DNA of 64,000 nucleotides from Gerris lacustris (GCA_951217055.1 OX578281.1:14416447-14480446), one strand, 5' to 3'; positions 32,661 through 44,760 are shown, counted from the stretch's first letter. Notes: a model not told the origin generated them from the sequence alone. Numbers and translations are program-made.

Positions 32661-32902
32661 TGAATGAATAAAGAGGATCTCTGGTATTGCTTTCATTCAT
32701 GCTTTGGAAGGAAGAGATCCGAGTTCAATCCCTGACTTCGAAAAATGTTCATGCACGTTTTTCACTCGATATTGCGATGTAATGAAGTTATGTGGCGTCC
32801 CTCCGGTTACCAATTCCAATTATACGGCTTATACAGCTGATAAGGCAACACTCCCCCCGTAATAAACATTGCATCGTGATGTTTACCACGATGCACCACA
32901 CG

Positions 32903-32940
32903 CCTCGAGATGCTTCCAGCAGTGGAAGCAAAACGTCGGG
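32903..32940 (+). repeat. Hammerhead-like/Penelope-type motif relic
   Basis: GAGATG-CTTCCA-loop-TGGAAG-CAAAACGTCGG. The layout of a stem flanked by a GATG word and a (G)AAAC word resembles stem II and core of hammerhead ribozymes found in Penelope-like elements, but core positions are changed (GAGATG for CUGAUGA, CAAAAC for CGAAAC). No associated reverse transcriptase. A related decayed string is at about 45352-45377. Confidence 0.35.
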
Positions 32941-33234
32941 CTTCAACCCCTTCGTGATGTGGATTTCACTGGAAAACCAAGCTGCTTATACTTCATCTTG
33001 TTTGACCCGCAATAGGCTTCGTTTAAGTAATTTAAGTATTTTTCCTAGACTAAATTTTTCTTTTTCACGTTGTTCGGTAGAGGTATAGATCTTGGAGCCA
33101 CAACAATAAATAAGTATGGCGCGCTTCACGTAAATAGGCGATAATCGCCGGTTTTTGTACGATTAAGTTAAAAATATTAAGTGTAAAATTTGAATAGTTA
33201 CATATTCTTTTGCTGCACTTCAAGACCTTTAAAT

Positions 33235-33480
33235 TGATGTATAACATGTCATGGTGGCTAAAAACTTTTCATTAGTCGCCCGCCATATTGGCCGCCATCT
33301 TAGAAATATTAATTGTGAAAACTCCAAAAAGTGTTCAGTGGTCACAAATGGCGAGATGCACCTGTGTGCCGAATTTCATGATCCTAGCTATAGTAGTTTA
33401 TGAGTTGAAAATGCTAACGGACAGACAGACAGAGCCGTTATAGAAGGTTTCTTTTCGTACTTCGTACAGAAACATAAAAA
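33235..33480 (+). repeat. Repeat relic of GACAGACA type
   Basis: GCCGCCATCTTAG, TGCACCTGTGTGCCGAATTTC, TATAGTAGTTTATGAGTT then GGACAGACAGACAGAG and an A-rich end. Same general design as families A and B, but not closely matching either. Confidence 0.45.
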
Positions 33481-33777
33481 AGGGACCGTGGATTGCGGGT
33501 CTAGTTTCAAGCCGAAATTTCTTTGTACGGTTTTAGTATTTTATCCTCTCTACAGTTGTGGATCTATAACTCAAGATCAGGAGTGGGCACGCATGAGGTC
33601 ATTCCGGTTTTTCAAGTATTATAAAGATCCACACTATAACTACATAGTATTAAATTCAGAAATTAATATTTAATTTAATTAATATATTTCCATACTCTAC
33701 ACAAGTCTTAAGAGCTATGTAATAAGTACATGTAAAAGAAAATACAAAGAAGAGAGAGACAATGAAAATAATTAAAA
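33481..33777. other. No recognisable feature
   Basis: No supported feature. Confidence 0.4.
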
Positions 33778-34080
33778 ATAGACTGCCAATTAGTGTGGCA
33801 CATAGCTTCCTCGCGTCCTATCATGTACAATAACAATTATTGTTACATTACTTTGTTGTTATATTGTTTATTTTTTAAAAACTATTAATAGTTTTAGCGA
33901 TCTTTAACACTTCTTAGTGGTGTCGCAGTTGGTTTCACTAAACAATTGTATTTGAAAAAAATGTTTGTTTCATTCAAAAGATGAAGTTAGATTTTTTTTC
34001 CCGACCTAATATTCCAATTATAAATTTAAAGTTAACGTTTACGCGAGCGTTGCTCGTCTTTCTCTTTTACGAAATAAATT
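33778..34080 (+). repeat. Family A copy, 3'-truncated
   Basis: TAGACTGCCAATTAGTGTGG, CACATAGCTTCCTCGC, GTGTCGCAGTTGGTTTCAC and TTTACGCGAGCGTTGC are present. The copy breaks off after the GCGAGCG block. Confidence 0.8.
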
Positions 34081-34730
34081 GGATGTTTAGACGGAAAATT
34101 CAAGTAACATACTCATACTGAATATAATGTAATGATAGAATTTATATTTATTAAACCACAGTTACGTTTGTTTAAATAATACATGGACTAATAATATAAG
34201 ACAAATTCAGTAGACTAAATTTGACAAAACCTATCTGTATAAAATAGTTCTATGTATTTAGTAAACCGCTGGTATTTACCTTTCCAATTAAATACGACTA
34301 AAGCTCAACTCAAATCTAGGATATATTTAGTTAACCTGAGATTAGAATAATATTTGAAGTAAGATAATTAAAAAAAAAGAAGTTAATACCTAAAGTAAGA
34401 ATATTATTTAAATATTTTATTATTTGTTTAGGTTTTCAGTTTAGAGTTTATCTATAAATTTAATGTAAAGTAAGAAAATACGGGTAATTAAATGTAAATA
34501 AATTGAGAGGTGGTTAAATGAGGTATTGCTAAGTCGAGATATTGTATTGGATAAAATATCCTTGGATATATTATAATAAGAAAAAATTAAAAAGTTTAAA
34601 AAAGAAGTATCATGCCTTAACATCAATATTAGCATTAAAAAGCTTTAGAGCGTGTTCTAAATGAAATTGCTTAATGAACAGAGGAGGGGAGATGAGTAGT
34701 ATAGGTGGTCATGTCGGTCAAGATAGAATC
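34081..34730. other. No recognisable feature
   Basis: AT-rich spacer. Confidence 0.5.
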
Positions 34731-34975
34731 TTTTGTTGTGCGTCAGCATTAGGGCGGCGCGGCGGGTTGCCCCGATGCCTGTGAATGGAAGGCCCCGCTC
34801 TATGAAAGACCCCCCTGGTTATCCCCCCCCCCCCCCGTCGCCCGTTGTCATGGTGATGCCAGCATCTCCCGGGAAGGTCATAAGGTCACACGGCCAATAC
34901 CCCATTCCAACTCTCTCGACCTCCCTCTTTTGCTAACCCCTTACTCAACCTACCCTGTCTTGCGTGCTCCCCCAT
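34731..34975. other. GC-rich island
   Basis: A short GC- and CpG-rich block (GGCGGCGCGGCGGG; C14 run at 34823-34836; CCCGGGAAGGTC) in otherwise AT-rich DNA. A 67-codon Pro-rich plus-strand frame (34733-34936) crosses it but has no domain. It could be a promoter/first-exon island or an insertion. Function unknown. Confidence 0.5.
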
Positions 34976-35309
34976 AAGACACTTATCAATGTTACCGACT
35001 TGGTCAAATTGCAAAAAATTATAAATATTTAACATTTATCTCGAATAATATTCATTTCATTAATATTTTAATATTAAAATTAACTTTTTGCTTAGTCAGG
35101 AATAATTAGTTGTTAAATAAATAATGATGTATAAATAAATAATATGTAATTTACGAGAAGTAATATACAAATAGTTGTATAACCTTTATTTATTTTGTAA
35201 TAATTTATATTCATGTAATTGTATGATTACTTTATTAATATCCTTAATGTAAACTGGCGTTATTTCTGAATATCACTTTTTTTATTGGTAATAACGAAAA
35301 GGTAAATTA
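34976..35309. other. No recognisable feature
   Basis: AT-rich spacer. Confidence 0.5.
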
Positions 35310-35949
35310 CATTTTTTTCGGGAACGTTCATTGGTCCATCATAAGGTTATAGCATGAATTATCTCAAAATTTTAGGGCAAGCCGTTATAGAGTGGATGGG
35401 GGGAAGGGGGGGGGATTATTAGGGTATATCTCAACTCATAAAACCAATAAAAGGCAATGTTTAAAAATTATACATATATTTTTAATCTGCTCATCAGTAC
35501 CATTTATTGGATACCACTCAAAAGTAAAAATAGACTGCCAATTGGTGTGGCACATAACTTCCTCGCATCCTATCATGTACTTTATTGTTATATTAACATT
35601 ATCGTTATATTAATTTATTGTTATATTGTTTATTATTAATAGTTTTATGTGATCTTTAACACTTCATAGCTGTGTCGCTGTTGGTTTTACTAAAAAATTG
35701 TACTTGAAAAAAATGTTTTTCTCATTGAATAGATGAAGTTTGGTTTTTTCCCCGACCTAAAATTCCAATTTTAAATTTGAAGCTCACGTTTACGCGAGCG
35801 TTGCGCGTGAACGCTTGAACGGATAACGTTGTCCAACGAACTCGTCCTGGGCATTGGTAAAATGAACATGTATACCAAATTTCATCAAAATCGGACGACA
35901 TTTACTCAAGTTATCGTCGCACGTTTCAGGATTCGCGGACACACAGACC

Positions 35950-35997
<48 letters not shown>

Positions 35998-36345
35998 CGG
36001 AACCAAAAATGTTCCCTGATGTCTGAAACGGATTTCTGTCTTGGAATTTTTAAAATCGGAGGCATAAAACTTTTTTGTTCTCAAAAGTGAACACAATACT
36101 TCCGTTACCTTCGGTAAGCTCGGAAGTAAAATAAAAATGAGCTTACCCCCCTTTTTGCGAATTACGTATGCACATATTAAATGTTTAACTTCTCTACATT
36201 TTTCTTAAGTATGGGTTAAAAAAGTTGAGCAACTGTTATAAATTTCTACTCTCTAACTTTAAAGGTTCGAAGATATGAACCAAAGTGTGACGGACACTTC
36301 TCCCTCGGAATAAGGGTTTCTAGGAGGATCTACGAAATCCTAAAA
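35310..36345 (+). repeat. Family B repeat split by a nested family A copy
   Basis: 35310-35525 (CCATCATAAGG, ATGAATTATCTCAAAATTTTAGG, a G-run, AAAACCAATAAAA) and 36132-36345 (TGCGAATTACGTATGCACATAT, GACGGACACTTCTCCCTCGG, AATAAGGGTTTC, GAAATCCTAAAAA) are the two halves of the sequence seen uninterrupted at 57640-58350. The family A copy lies between them. Confidence 0.75.
35526..36131 (+). repeat. Family A retroposon-like repeat, full copy
   Basis: Reference copy, ~605 bp. It begins TAGACTGCCAATTGGTGTGG. The middle has GTTTACGCGAGCGTTGCGCG, ATAACGTTGTCCAACGAAC and GGGCATTGGTAAAATGAAC. A (GACA)12 tract lies at 35949-35996. It ends CAAAAATGTTCCCTGATG, TTACCTTCGGTAAGCTCGG and an A-rich tail. The TTACC-TTC-GGTAA hairpin near the 3' end plus A-tail suggests reverse transcription primed at the 3' end by a LINE enzyme. 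No ORF, no pol III boxes seen. Confidence 0.8.
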
Positions 36346-37029
36346 AGTAATTAAATAACGAAACAAAAATAAAAAATAGTAGAAAAGAATTTTGAAAAAT
36401 TGTATCTAAAAGGAAAGTTTCAAGGGGGAAAAATACTTTAATAATAGGGCTCTGGAGCAATTATTGTTCATTTTTCATCAGACCAAGACAGAAAAGTTAG
36501 CCGAGTAATTAACAACCTAGGCGAAACAAACTAAGAGAAAATATTGTTGAGACAACATAAATTAATTATTTTGGCCTTGTATGATGCGGAACTTTTTAAA
36601 ACACATAAAATGAGAACATCTTTGAAATATTAGAGGGATAATTACTTCACATGAATCATTCTCATGTAAGCGTTGTCACTACGAAATTAATATAATGCTG
36701 CAACATTATTCTATTGCTATATTTAATTGTTGCCTTCAAATAATAAAATTCATCTAAATAGTTTTAAAACAAATGAGTTACCGTTGACATTTCCCTTCAC
36801 CTGTATTGGTGACACGTTTTATTTATTTTTCATGTCCTACAATTTCTTTTTACTTTCTAAACCAAAAATGTTTGGAGATATCTGCATTTATTTTGCTTCC
36901 GAGCTTACCGAAGGTAACGAAATCTATGTGATCGTTCTGAAGAACGAAAATATTTTATAGAAGAGATTTAATTTTTGAACTTGTAGAATATTATAGTAGG
37001 CTGGAGGGTTTATTTGGAATGAAAGTCCT
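36346..37029. other. Spacer with inverted family A 3' fragment
   Basis: 36888-36922 is the complement of the family A end (TTACCTTCGGTAAGCTCGG plus A-tail), so it is a minus-strand 5'-truncated copy of which little remains. Nothing else is recognised. Confidence 0.5.
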
Positions 37030-38025
37030 TCGAGTGATATATATTTTTTTTTTATTTCATCAGAGCTTTCGCCCAAGGAATCTGAGCATCTTCAGTGATA
37101 TTTGGTGAGAAAAATTATGTCAAGTTTGACTTTTTCAAGTTATTAGTTTGATGCAAGTAAACAATAAACAGGTCAAGTGTGTGCTAGTGAGCACACAGCG
37201 AGAGTTCGTAGACATAGTATTGCTTAAGTAGTACCTATTGATGGTTCTTTTTAAAATGCTAAAAAGCCTACTTTGAACTAACCTATGGGTCTGATATTCT
37301 CAAAACACCGAGAGATATTCTCAAACAGCGAGAGTTCGTAGACATAGTATTGTTTAAGTAGTACCTATTGATGGTTCTTTTTAAAATGCTAAAAAGCCTA
37401 CTTTGAACTAACCTATGGGTCTGATATTCTCAAAACACACAAACAAACTTTTGAATTCTGATAAAGTATTTTTTGCCACTGAACCGGACTATAAACATAT
37501 AAATACATATAAAAGAGCATAATTATAAGAAAAGAGTATTTTGTCAATAAAAAAAAAACAAAAACGAAATTTCCAAAAAGTGGTAACTTTACTTTTGGTC
37601 GAAGAATGTTCAGAAATTTTTTCAGATTTTTTGCACTTCACATAAGCGAGATAGAAGGGGGGCACTTTTCACACCCACTTCAAACTCGCCTACGCTCGTC
37701 CTGTCAAAGCGTATATCCAAAAAGTCGCTATATCTTTAAAATGTGTGGGTAGCCACCATAGACCTATACGCCAAATTTCAAAGTGATCGATGTAGCAGGC
37801 GACAGACGGATGGACGGACAGACACACGCAGGAAAATATAAGGGTCCTTGGTTTTGCCTACGGACCCAAAAAACTACATGTGATTTCACCATCTCTACGG
37901 AAAGAATACAAGGATTTAGTTGAAGCTAACAATAAATGACATCATTTTTCTCACCAAATCTCACTGAAAAAGCTCAGGTTCACTTAGCGAAAGCTCTGAT
38001 AAAATAAAAATATATTGCTGTAGCT
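37030..38025. mobile_element. Repeat-flanked composite with 130-bp tandem duplication
   Basis: Outer segments 37041-37130 and 37930-38020 are inverted copies (TCATCAGAGCTTTCGCCCAAG..TCACTGATATTTGG-type against CTCACTGAAAAAGCTCAGG..AGCGAAAGCTCTGATAAAAT). Inside, 37196-37325 is repeated at 37326-37437 (AGCGAGAGTTCGTAGACATA; period 130). 37550-37865 is a separate repeat with GACGGACAGACACACG and GGTCCTTGGTTTTGCC. The minus-strand reading of the left end has CTGAAGATG...GCGAAAGC, another hammerhead/Penelope-like string. Confidence 0.6.
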
Positions 38026-38929
38026 TGAAGTATATTTAGTACACACTTCACACCTAGGTAGCAGCAGTTGCCAGTTTCCTCCTTTATTTGTTTTACTGCC
38101 TTAATATTGCATTAGACTTATCTAGTTCTAATACAACTCAACCTAGGAGGTCTAGCCCCCCCCCCGCGGTCTATTCTGAATCACATTCAAGACCCACATT
38201 TCATATTATCTTCATCACGTTCCGCGAAACCTTCATGTTTAATTATGTTCTAATTTATACTAATTAAATTACATATTTTGTTCACTTAAAATTTTCATTC
38301 TGTTCACTCAATTTGTATTATAATACAGACCACTGCTATTACTACACTCAGAATAATGAAAATAAGAAAAAAAACAGTTGGCTATCATCCACAACGCAAT
38401 CAACTATAACAGACCTTTGATTTAATTATTTGATAACAAATAAATGCATAAAACATTTTTTTTAATCTGATCCCTAAAACGGAAGAGATTTAAAAATCCT
38501 AGTACAACTTATCAGAAACACAAATTTAATTATTTGATTTATTATACATTCTACTACTATTTTTTATATTTTATTTTGTAATATGAAAAAATGATAAGTT
38601 CAATTTTCTTTAAACTTAATTATACTAAAACGAGCTTTTGGTTATACTAATATCATTCAACTTGGCAGACGTAAGACTCGATCTCATACATTAGCGTAAC
38701 TCTAAAAAAAAAATTTACTTTAGAGCTAACATTAATATAATTAGTTAAGGAAACACTACAACACGTATGCTTAGTATGTCTCACTAAGAGACATTTACTA
38801 ATTACCAAAATTGAAATAATGATTAAAAATATATATTACGAGCATTCATCACAAAAATCTTTTTCACCTCTGTCCAAACATTATTTTTTCAGACAGTTTT
38901 TTAAGTTTAAAAAAAAAACAAAAAAAAAA
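38026..38929. other. No recognisable feature
   Basis: AT-rich spacer. Confidence 0.5.
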
Positions 38930-39507
38930 AAAACTGCCAATTAGTGTAGCACATAGCTTCCTCGCATCTTATCATGTACTTTATTGTTATATTAACATTA
39001 GAATTATTGCTATATTACTTTATTGTTATATTGTTTATTGTGTAAAAACTGTTAATAGTTTTAGCGATCTTTAACACTTCATAGAGGTGTCGCTGTTGGT
39101 TTTACTAAAACATTGTATTTGAAAAAAATGTTTATCTCATTGAATAGATGAAGTTAGATTTTCTTCCCGATCTAAAATTCCAATTTTAAATATGAAGTTC
39201 ACGTGAACGCTTGGACGGATAACGTTGTCCAACGAACTCGACCTGGGCATTGGTAAAATGAACATGTCTACCAAATTTCATCAAAATCAGTCGACATTTA
39301 CTCAAGTTATCGTCGCACGTTTCATAATTCGCGGACACCCAGACCGACAGATAGACAGACAGACAGACACAAGACCAAAAATGTTCCCTGATGTCTGAAA
39401 CGGATTTCTGTCTTGGAATTTGTAAAATCGGAGGCATAAAAGTTTTTCGTTCTCAAAAGTGAACACAATGCTTCCGTTACCTTCGGTAAGCTCGGAAGCA
39501 AAAAAAA
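38930..39507 (+). repeat. Family A copy, near full length
   Basis: Matches 35526-36131 from ACTGCCAATTAGTGTAGC to TTACCTTCGGTAAGCTCGG plus AAAAAAAA. It lacks ~20 bp of the GCGAGCG block (near 39200) and has a shorter GACA tract (39343-39369). Confidence 0.85.
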
Positions 39508-39895
39508 ACCGAGGGGAATAAACCAAAGAAGGAACCAATCTAAAAAGGGTGTACGAAATGTTCTTCTTTAGACTGTTACTACTGGGACAATGTCGAATGT
39601 GTAGATGAGAAGGCATTGACTTGCTGAGCATTCAGGTACTATGATGCGGATTAAAAGACCGACTCTATTGGGGAAGGCTGAATATCGTATGTCCCTGAGG
39701 GTGCATCCACACAACTAGGTGCAAATGTGGCAAATTCTCTAAGCTCGTGTCTGCTCGTATCTATTTAGTAAAAATACATCTATATTAAATTACATTGGTA
39801 ATATATGAAATACTAGGTGTAAAATATAACACTACTTATAGCAATAGGGAACCATCCGGGAATCACTCTGCTCAGCAAACCAGAGCAAATCTTCT
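39508..39895. other. No recognisable feature
   Basis: Spacer between a family A copy and a reverse transcriptase relic. Confidence 0.45.
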
Positions 39896-41062
39896 TAATG
39901 ATTAGTGCTTCTAGAGCATAGATTAAGAAAGCTGGTCGAGAATTAGTTAGATGAGACCCAATATGGCTTCCGACCTAACAGAGGAACTAATGATGCGATA
40001 TTCACTCTCCGACAAATTTATGAGAAAGTCTTAGAATTTGACAAAGAAGAACTCGTATGCTTCATAGATATAAAAGGCTTTTGACAGACTCCCATGGAAA
40101 GAGATAAGGAAATCCCTTAGAGATAAAAATGTAAAAGAGAATCTAATTAAGAGAATCCAAAGCTTTTTACAGAATCACAGTTAAGAACAGTAAGAACAAG
40201 TCACAGTTGTTCAAAGAATTTCTTAGTAATACAGGAGTGAGACAAGGAGATATCTTGAGTCCTTTGATATTGTAATTTGTTATGGATGATGTCATCAAAA
40301 GTTGCAAGTTGGAACTTAAGAAGTATAGAATGGTACACTGGTGATTGAAAGAGGTAGAAATTGAAGTTCTTGCATTCACTGATGATTTAATTATTATCGC
40401 AGACAGTCAAGAGAAACTCCAGTGCAACTTAAAATATTAGCTCTGGAATGTAGGAAAATTAACCTTAGCTTTAACAAAACCAAAACATGAGCAAAACAAA
40501 GGCAAGTCAAACGGAATTCAATTAGAGCTAAGGGAAAAAGTTTGGAACAGGTTACAGAATTTACCTATTTAGGAGTTACTAGTCGGGACGGAAAGTGCGC
40601 TCAAGAATTACATGCTCACATCAAAAAGGCAACCAACTTATTAAATGCAACAAACAGGAAGTTTCAGAAAATACGAAATTAATTGCCTTCAAAACAATGT
40701 CGAACCATAGCACGAACCATGGGCATTGACTTAAAAAAAAGATTGTCGCACTCAAGCGGCTGCGATGAGGTACCTCAGGAAAGTTGCTGGCAAAACTATA
40801 AGGGATCGAGTGAGAAATACTACGATCCGAGCCTCTATGAATATCAAGCTTCTCTCGGACAAAATAACGCATGCCAAACTAAGGCGGTTTGCTTCCTAAG
40901 GTGGTTTCTTTAACTCAGATGATGGAAGAAGGGAGGTATCCCAAACAAGTGATAGAAGCCTGAAATCAAGGAACTCGGCCTCAAAGACGAAGAAGAACGA
41001 CTTCGACCGACAACATTAACTCTCTCCTAAGTGCCCAGCACACAACATGGTCCTAGCTGTGG
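39896..41062 (+). pseudogene. Decayed non-LTR reverse transcriptase (RTE-like)
   Basis: Plus-strand relic broken by several stops and frameshifts. Readable pieces in order: QYGFRPNRGTNDAIF and LRQIYEKVLEF then FIDIKGF (39957-40083, equivalent to RT block with FIDxxKAFD); TGVRQGDILSPL (~40231-40266, block 4); FTDDLII (from 40375, the catalytic YADD-type box with Tyr-Ala changed to Phe-Thr); FTYLGVTSRDGK (~40560); then AAMRYLRKVAGKTIRDRVRN and AKLRRF (~40755-40890), the C-terminal region common to arthropod LINEs. The 5' half (endonuclease) is missing. Not functional. Confidence 0.85.
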
Positions 41063-41684
41063 CAATTGCTAAAGATAGAACAACCTGCAAGTCTTTTTGT
41101 AACACTTTTTCCCAACAAGGTAGAAAAGGACAGGATTAAGCAGACTCAAGCAAGCTTAGTTATAAAACAAATAACCACACAATAGTGTTTTAATATTACT
41201 CTTATGAGGAAAATTTAGAAACTTCCTTTGATTAATGTTTTAAAAGCGTGGGATAGGGGAAAGAAATATTTATCTATCTTCCACCTATTACTAAAGCTTT
41301 TCTACAGCGCAATTAAGCTGATTTAACTGGAACAGTTAAAGAGGTCTCATCTTAATAACAGCAATCTTACTCGAATCAAATTTTTGCATCAATGATTTCC
41401 CCCTGATCATCATTTTGTATCAATAAAGGGGGAGTTTCTTATCCAATGGATTTATTTAATTGCATCACTAGAATTTATTAATTTTAATTTTTAGTAATTG
41501 CTAATATATATTTGGTAAAGGAAAACTAATATTAAATCGAATAGGTTAGCAAAATGTAAAAACCGCATTCTTTCTTTTAAAAATATTTCTTCAATAAATA
41601 GATCACGAAAACTCTACACTCAAAATGATCAATATTGTTATATTTAAATACTGTTTCCGAAACAATTCATACAAGGAATTAAAA
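41063..41684. other. No recognisable feature
   Basis: AT-rich spacer, probably 3' flank of the LINE relic. Confidence 0.45.
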
Positions 41685-41940
41685 AACAGTCTGCCAAGAG
41701 ATTGTGGCACATAGCTTCCTCGTATCCATAACATGAATTCAAATTAAATGAAAAATTCATTTTTCGATTTCACCTCGGGCTATGATTTTTCTAATAAAAA
41801 CCATCTGGAAATTTGGCATCCACGTATGCCAAATTTCCAGGCGTCTGCACAGACACACGAGATATAGACTACAGATAGACGACAGACTGACCTTTTTTAA
41901 AAAAATAATTTTTTTGGACTCAAGATATCTCAAAACGTGT
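41685..41940 (+). repeat. Family A fragment with hairpin
   Basis: AGTCTGCCAAGAGATTGTGGC then ACATAGCTTCCTCG marks a family A 5' end. After ~70 bases comes a perfect 15-bp stem CTGGAAATTTGGCAT/ATGCCAAATTTCCAG (41805-41819/41826-41840), followed by an AGATAGACGACAGAC tract. Rearranged or a subfamily. Confidence 0.55.
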
Positions 41941-43941
41941 AAATCCATCAAAATCTCAAAATTGAATTTTCACGTCATCACAATTCTTTCTCTTTAAAGT
42001 AAAAAGATGCTAATTTCAATGTTTTTTTAAAAAAAAAAGAAAAAAAAAAGTTATTCCTGATGTAAAAGCTTGGACTTAGCTAAATATTATAGATTTTATA
42101 GTGTCGAAACAATTTGTTTTACTGCACTAGAAAATTGTACCAGGTAAAAAAAGAAAGTGGTTCTTTTAAACACACACATACTACACTATTTATGTTTGAA
42201 ACCGTTTATTTATCGTTAGAATATGAGACGTAGCGGAAATCACCAGACCGTACTCTTGCTCTATTACTGATTCCAGTATAGCGCAGCCGGATAAGAATTT
42301 TTTATTATGTTCTTTCCGGTCGGAGTGGTCGGCGATAGAAAAAAAATGCTCCTTTCTCTCGAGTGTCCCTAACCTAGTTGGAAGCTTTATTTTTTCACAA
42401 GATTCGATTGAGGGTTGAGCACTGTACCGACGTCCGCCCTTCTGAACCCCCCAGAAAAAAGGGTTTTCCGACCCTTCCCCCCTCCCTCCCCGGTTGATAT
42501 TGTTTCTTTTCATAATACATACACTCGACTTCCACAAGGAACAGAAAGTATTTCATTCCGGCTGAATTTCTACAATTCTTTTTAACAAACGGGTTTAACA
42601 ACAATCTGCTCTTAGGACAGTTGCCTTACGGATAGAAATGAATAAAATATATATTCCCTGAATAAAATAATAACTGTGCGAAGGAAACCTGTAGCTATTT
42701 ATCTTTTTATCCTCAATGCAATATGTACTTGACCACACTAAAGCAAAAAAAGACTATGGTGACAGGATGTAATAATACAAATGCCTGTATTGTAGCAAAA
42801 ATGTTATTGTACAAATACAACACTTATAAAAATCATAAGCTACTATTGCATTGGTATTATCAATTAGGCTAAAGAATTATGTGTTATAAAACAATTTAAG
42901 CAATTTAAAATTAATAATGTTTGATCTAAAAAAAAAAAAAAAAATTACAAAACTAATCTTAGAAGTTCTTGAAAAAAAAAGTTTTACACATTCTCTAGGA
43001 AATTTATATTTTCTCGTTTTTTTAGTGAAAAAAAAAAATCAGCGGAGGAAAATGAAAAATGATAATAGGAGTCGTTTATGAGGAGAAAAAACTTGAATGG
43101 ATCAGAAGAAGGCTGAGATTCAGCAGTTTTCCCCAACTCATGTCTCTTTATAATGACTTCTATCTCGCTCCTTTTGCTTTTCATTTCCTTACTTCTCGGT
43201 TCAGTCATTAACTCTGGGTAAAAAGAAAAAAAAAAAGAAGAAAATGAAAGAAAATTCTCTCTTTAACTTAGGATAGTTTCGACTTTACCCCCCTCTGTCA
43301 AGTTAGATAGAATATACAAAGTTTACCGTCTTTTTTTTTGCTTCATATTTAACGGTAGGGGGTAAAGAGTCAAAGGCCTAGAAAATACAAACAAGAATGC
43401 TCTTTAAAAGAATACTGTATTAGCTCTTTTGATTAGGAAACATTCTTAAGTTCTTTTCTTACTTTCTTGTTCTTTTTATTTGACCTCTGACGCTTTAGTT
43501 GACTAAAGAGTCTTACTGACGTATACTGTCATATAATTAATCAAGACTAGAGAAGAAACGCAAAGGAAAAAGAGTTAAGACGGACGCCAAGGTGGGAATT
43601 AAGTTTAGTAAACGAAGCTACGATGTCTACGAATCTCACCTTTATTACATTTTTACACGATCTTACCCCTTTGAAGAACAAAGAGAACCGTTCATATATC
43701 CTTTTATTATAGAATAAAGACACCTATCTCTACTAATAAGTATAAGCGCATATGATACTGAAAAGACTTTGTAAGAAAAAAATAAGGACCGTCGTCATTT
43801 TCTAATTGACAAATGGAATAAGCTAATGTTAGCAACAATACTTATATGCGTATTTGGTTGTTACATGCACTGACTAAGGCCATTTTGTTTTGTAGAAAAC
43901 AGCCTCGGAATAATATGCTATATTGTAAAAAGAAAAACAGT
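41941..43941. other. No recognisable gene
   Basis: Two kilobases of mostly AT-rich or purine/pyrimidine-skewed DNA. A pyrimidine-rich patch (42425-42495) gives overlapping short minus-strand frames without domains. Nothing supported. Confidence 0.45.
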
Positions 43942-44505
43942 TAGAGGTCGACCAAGAAGTCATGGAAATGAGAGGAGTGCGCTAGTGTCCTCATGTACAG
44001 TCAGTTTTTTATATAATAGACCACGGTCAAAACACACAGTGTTGTTCTTCTGTTATTAATCATTTTATTTTTGATAACTTCTATATTTTTGGAACAGGCA
44101 ACACTGTACCTGATAAGAAATCACTAATGATATACGATAATATCTTTATATTATTATTTATTGATTATTCATAATAATATTCTTTAAATCTAAATCGATA
44201 TTCTTCTTCCTTAATCTATTTTTTTTCTTCCTCTTTATTTCTGAGTTTGATTTGGATTTAGAACAGTTGTGAATATAGTTCGTGCTGTATAAAAACAAAC
44301 AAAACAGGAAACCTAACAGATTGGAAACCTTCCTGTTGTTATTCGTGAGATTTGACATAACTGGGCATGTCATACAAAATAGGAATGGTTATTGTCTTAG
44401 CACCCGACTGTACTGACTTCGGCACTACTTGGAAGTTCCGATTTTAAACGAAGTTAAGCTTTCCGTTTCTCCCGTGTTCATGATTTCTTGGTCGACCTCT
44501 AATAA
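43942..44505. mobile_element. TIR element, TTAGAGGTCGACCAAGAA ends
   Basis: Terminal inverted repeats TTAGAGGTCGACCAAGAAGT (from 43942) and complement (to ~44502), ~560 bp apart. A short GCAACACTG and GCCGAAGTCAG-type interior is shared with the fragment at 3031. It has no transposase. TTA at the ends could be a target duplication of PIF/Harbinger type or part of the TIR; undecided. Confidence 0.65.
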
Positions 44506-44760
44506 TAATAAATGGTATTCGATAATCAATTGGGTCAAAATATTATACTAAATTGTAAGAAGAGGAGCAGTTAATAATAATAAAGGATTTTCGATGATCA
44601 ATTGAGTCAAAATATAATACTAAATTTTAAGAAGAGAAGCAGTTAATAATAATAAAGGATGTTCGATGATCAATTGAGTCAAAATATGATACTTAATTGT
44701 AAGAAAGAAGCAGTTAATAATAATAAAGGATGTTTGTTAATCAATTAAGTACGTCCATTA
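44501..44760 (+). repeat. 72-bp tandem repeat, ~3.6 units
   Basis: Units start at 44501, 44573, 44645 and 44716, each with AATAATAATAAAGG, GATGATCAATTGAGTCAAAA and GAAGCAGTTAATAATAAT. The array starts exactly at the right end of the TIR element. Confidence 0.92.

Noticed and set aside
32690..32745. tRNA-like box B (GAGTTCAATCCCTG)
   Set aside because: No box A and no second copy in the window; too weak to call.
35790..36065. Frames rich in Cys-Leu-Ser-Val or Thr-Asp-Arg-Gln
   Set aside because: They are translations of the (GACA)n tract of family A; not proteins.
42190..42604. 115- and 69-codon overlapping minus-strand frames
   Set aside because: Composition follows a pyrimidine-rich patch; no motif, splice context or conservation that can be judged.
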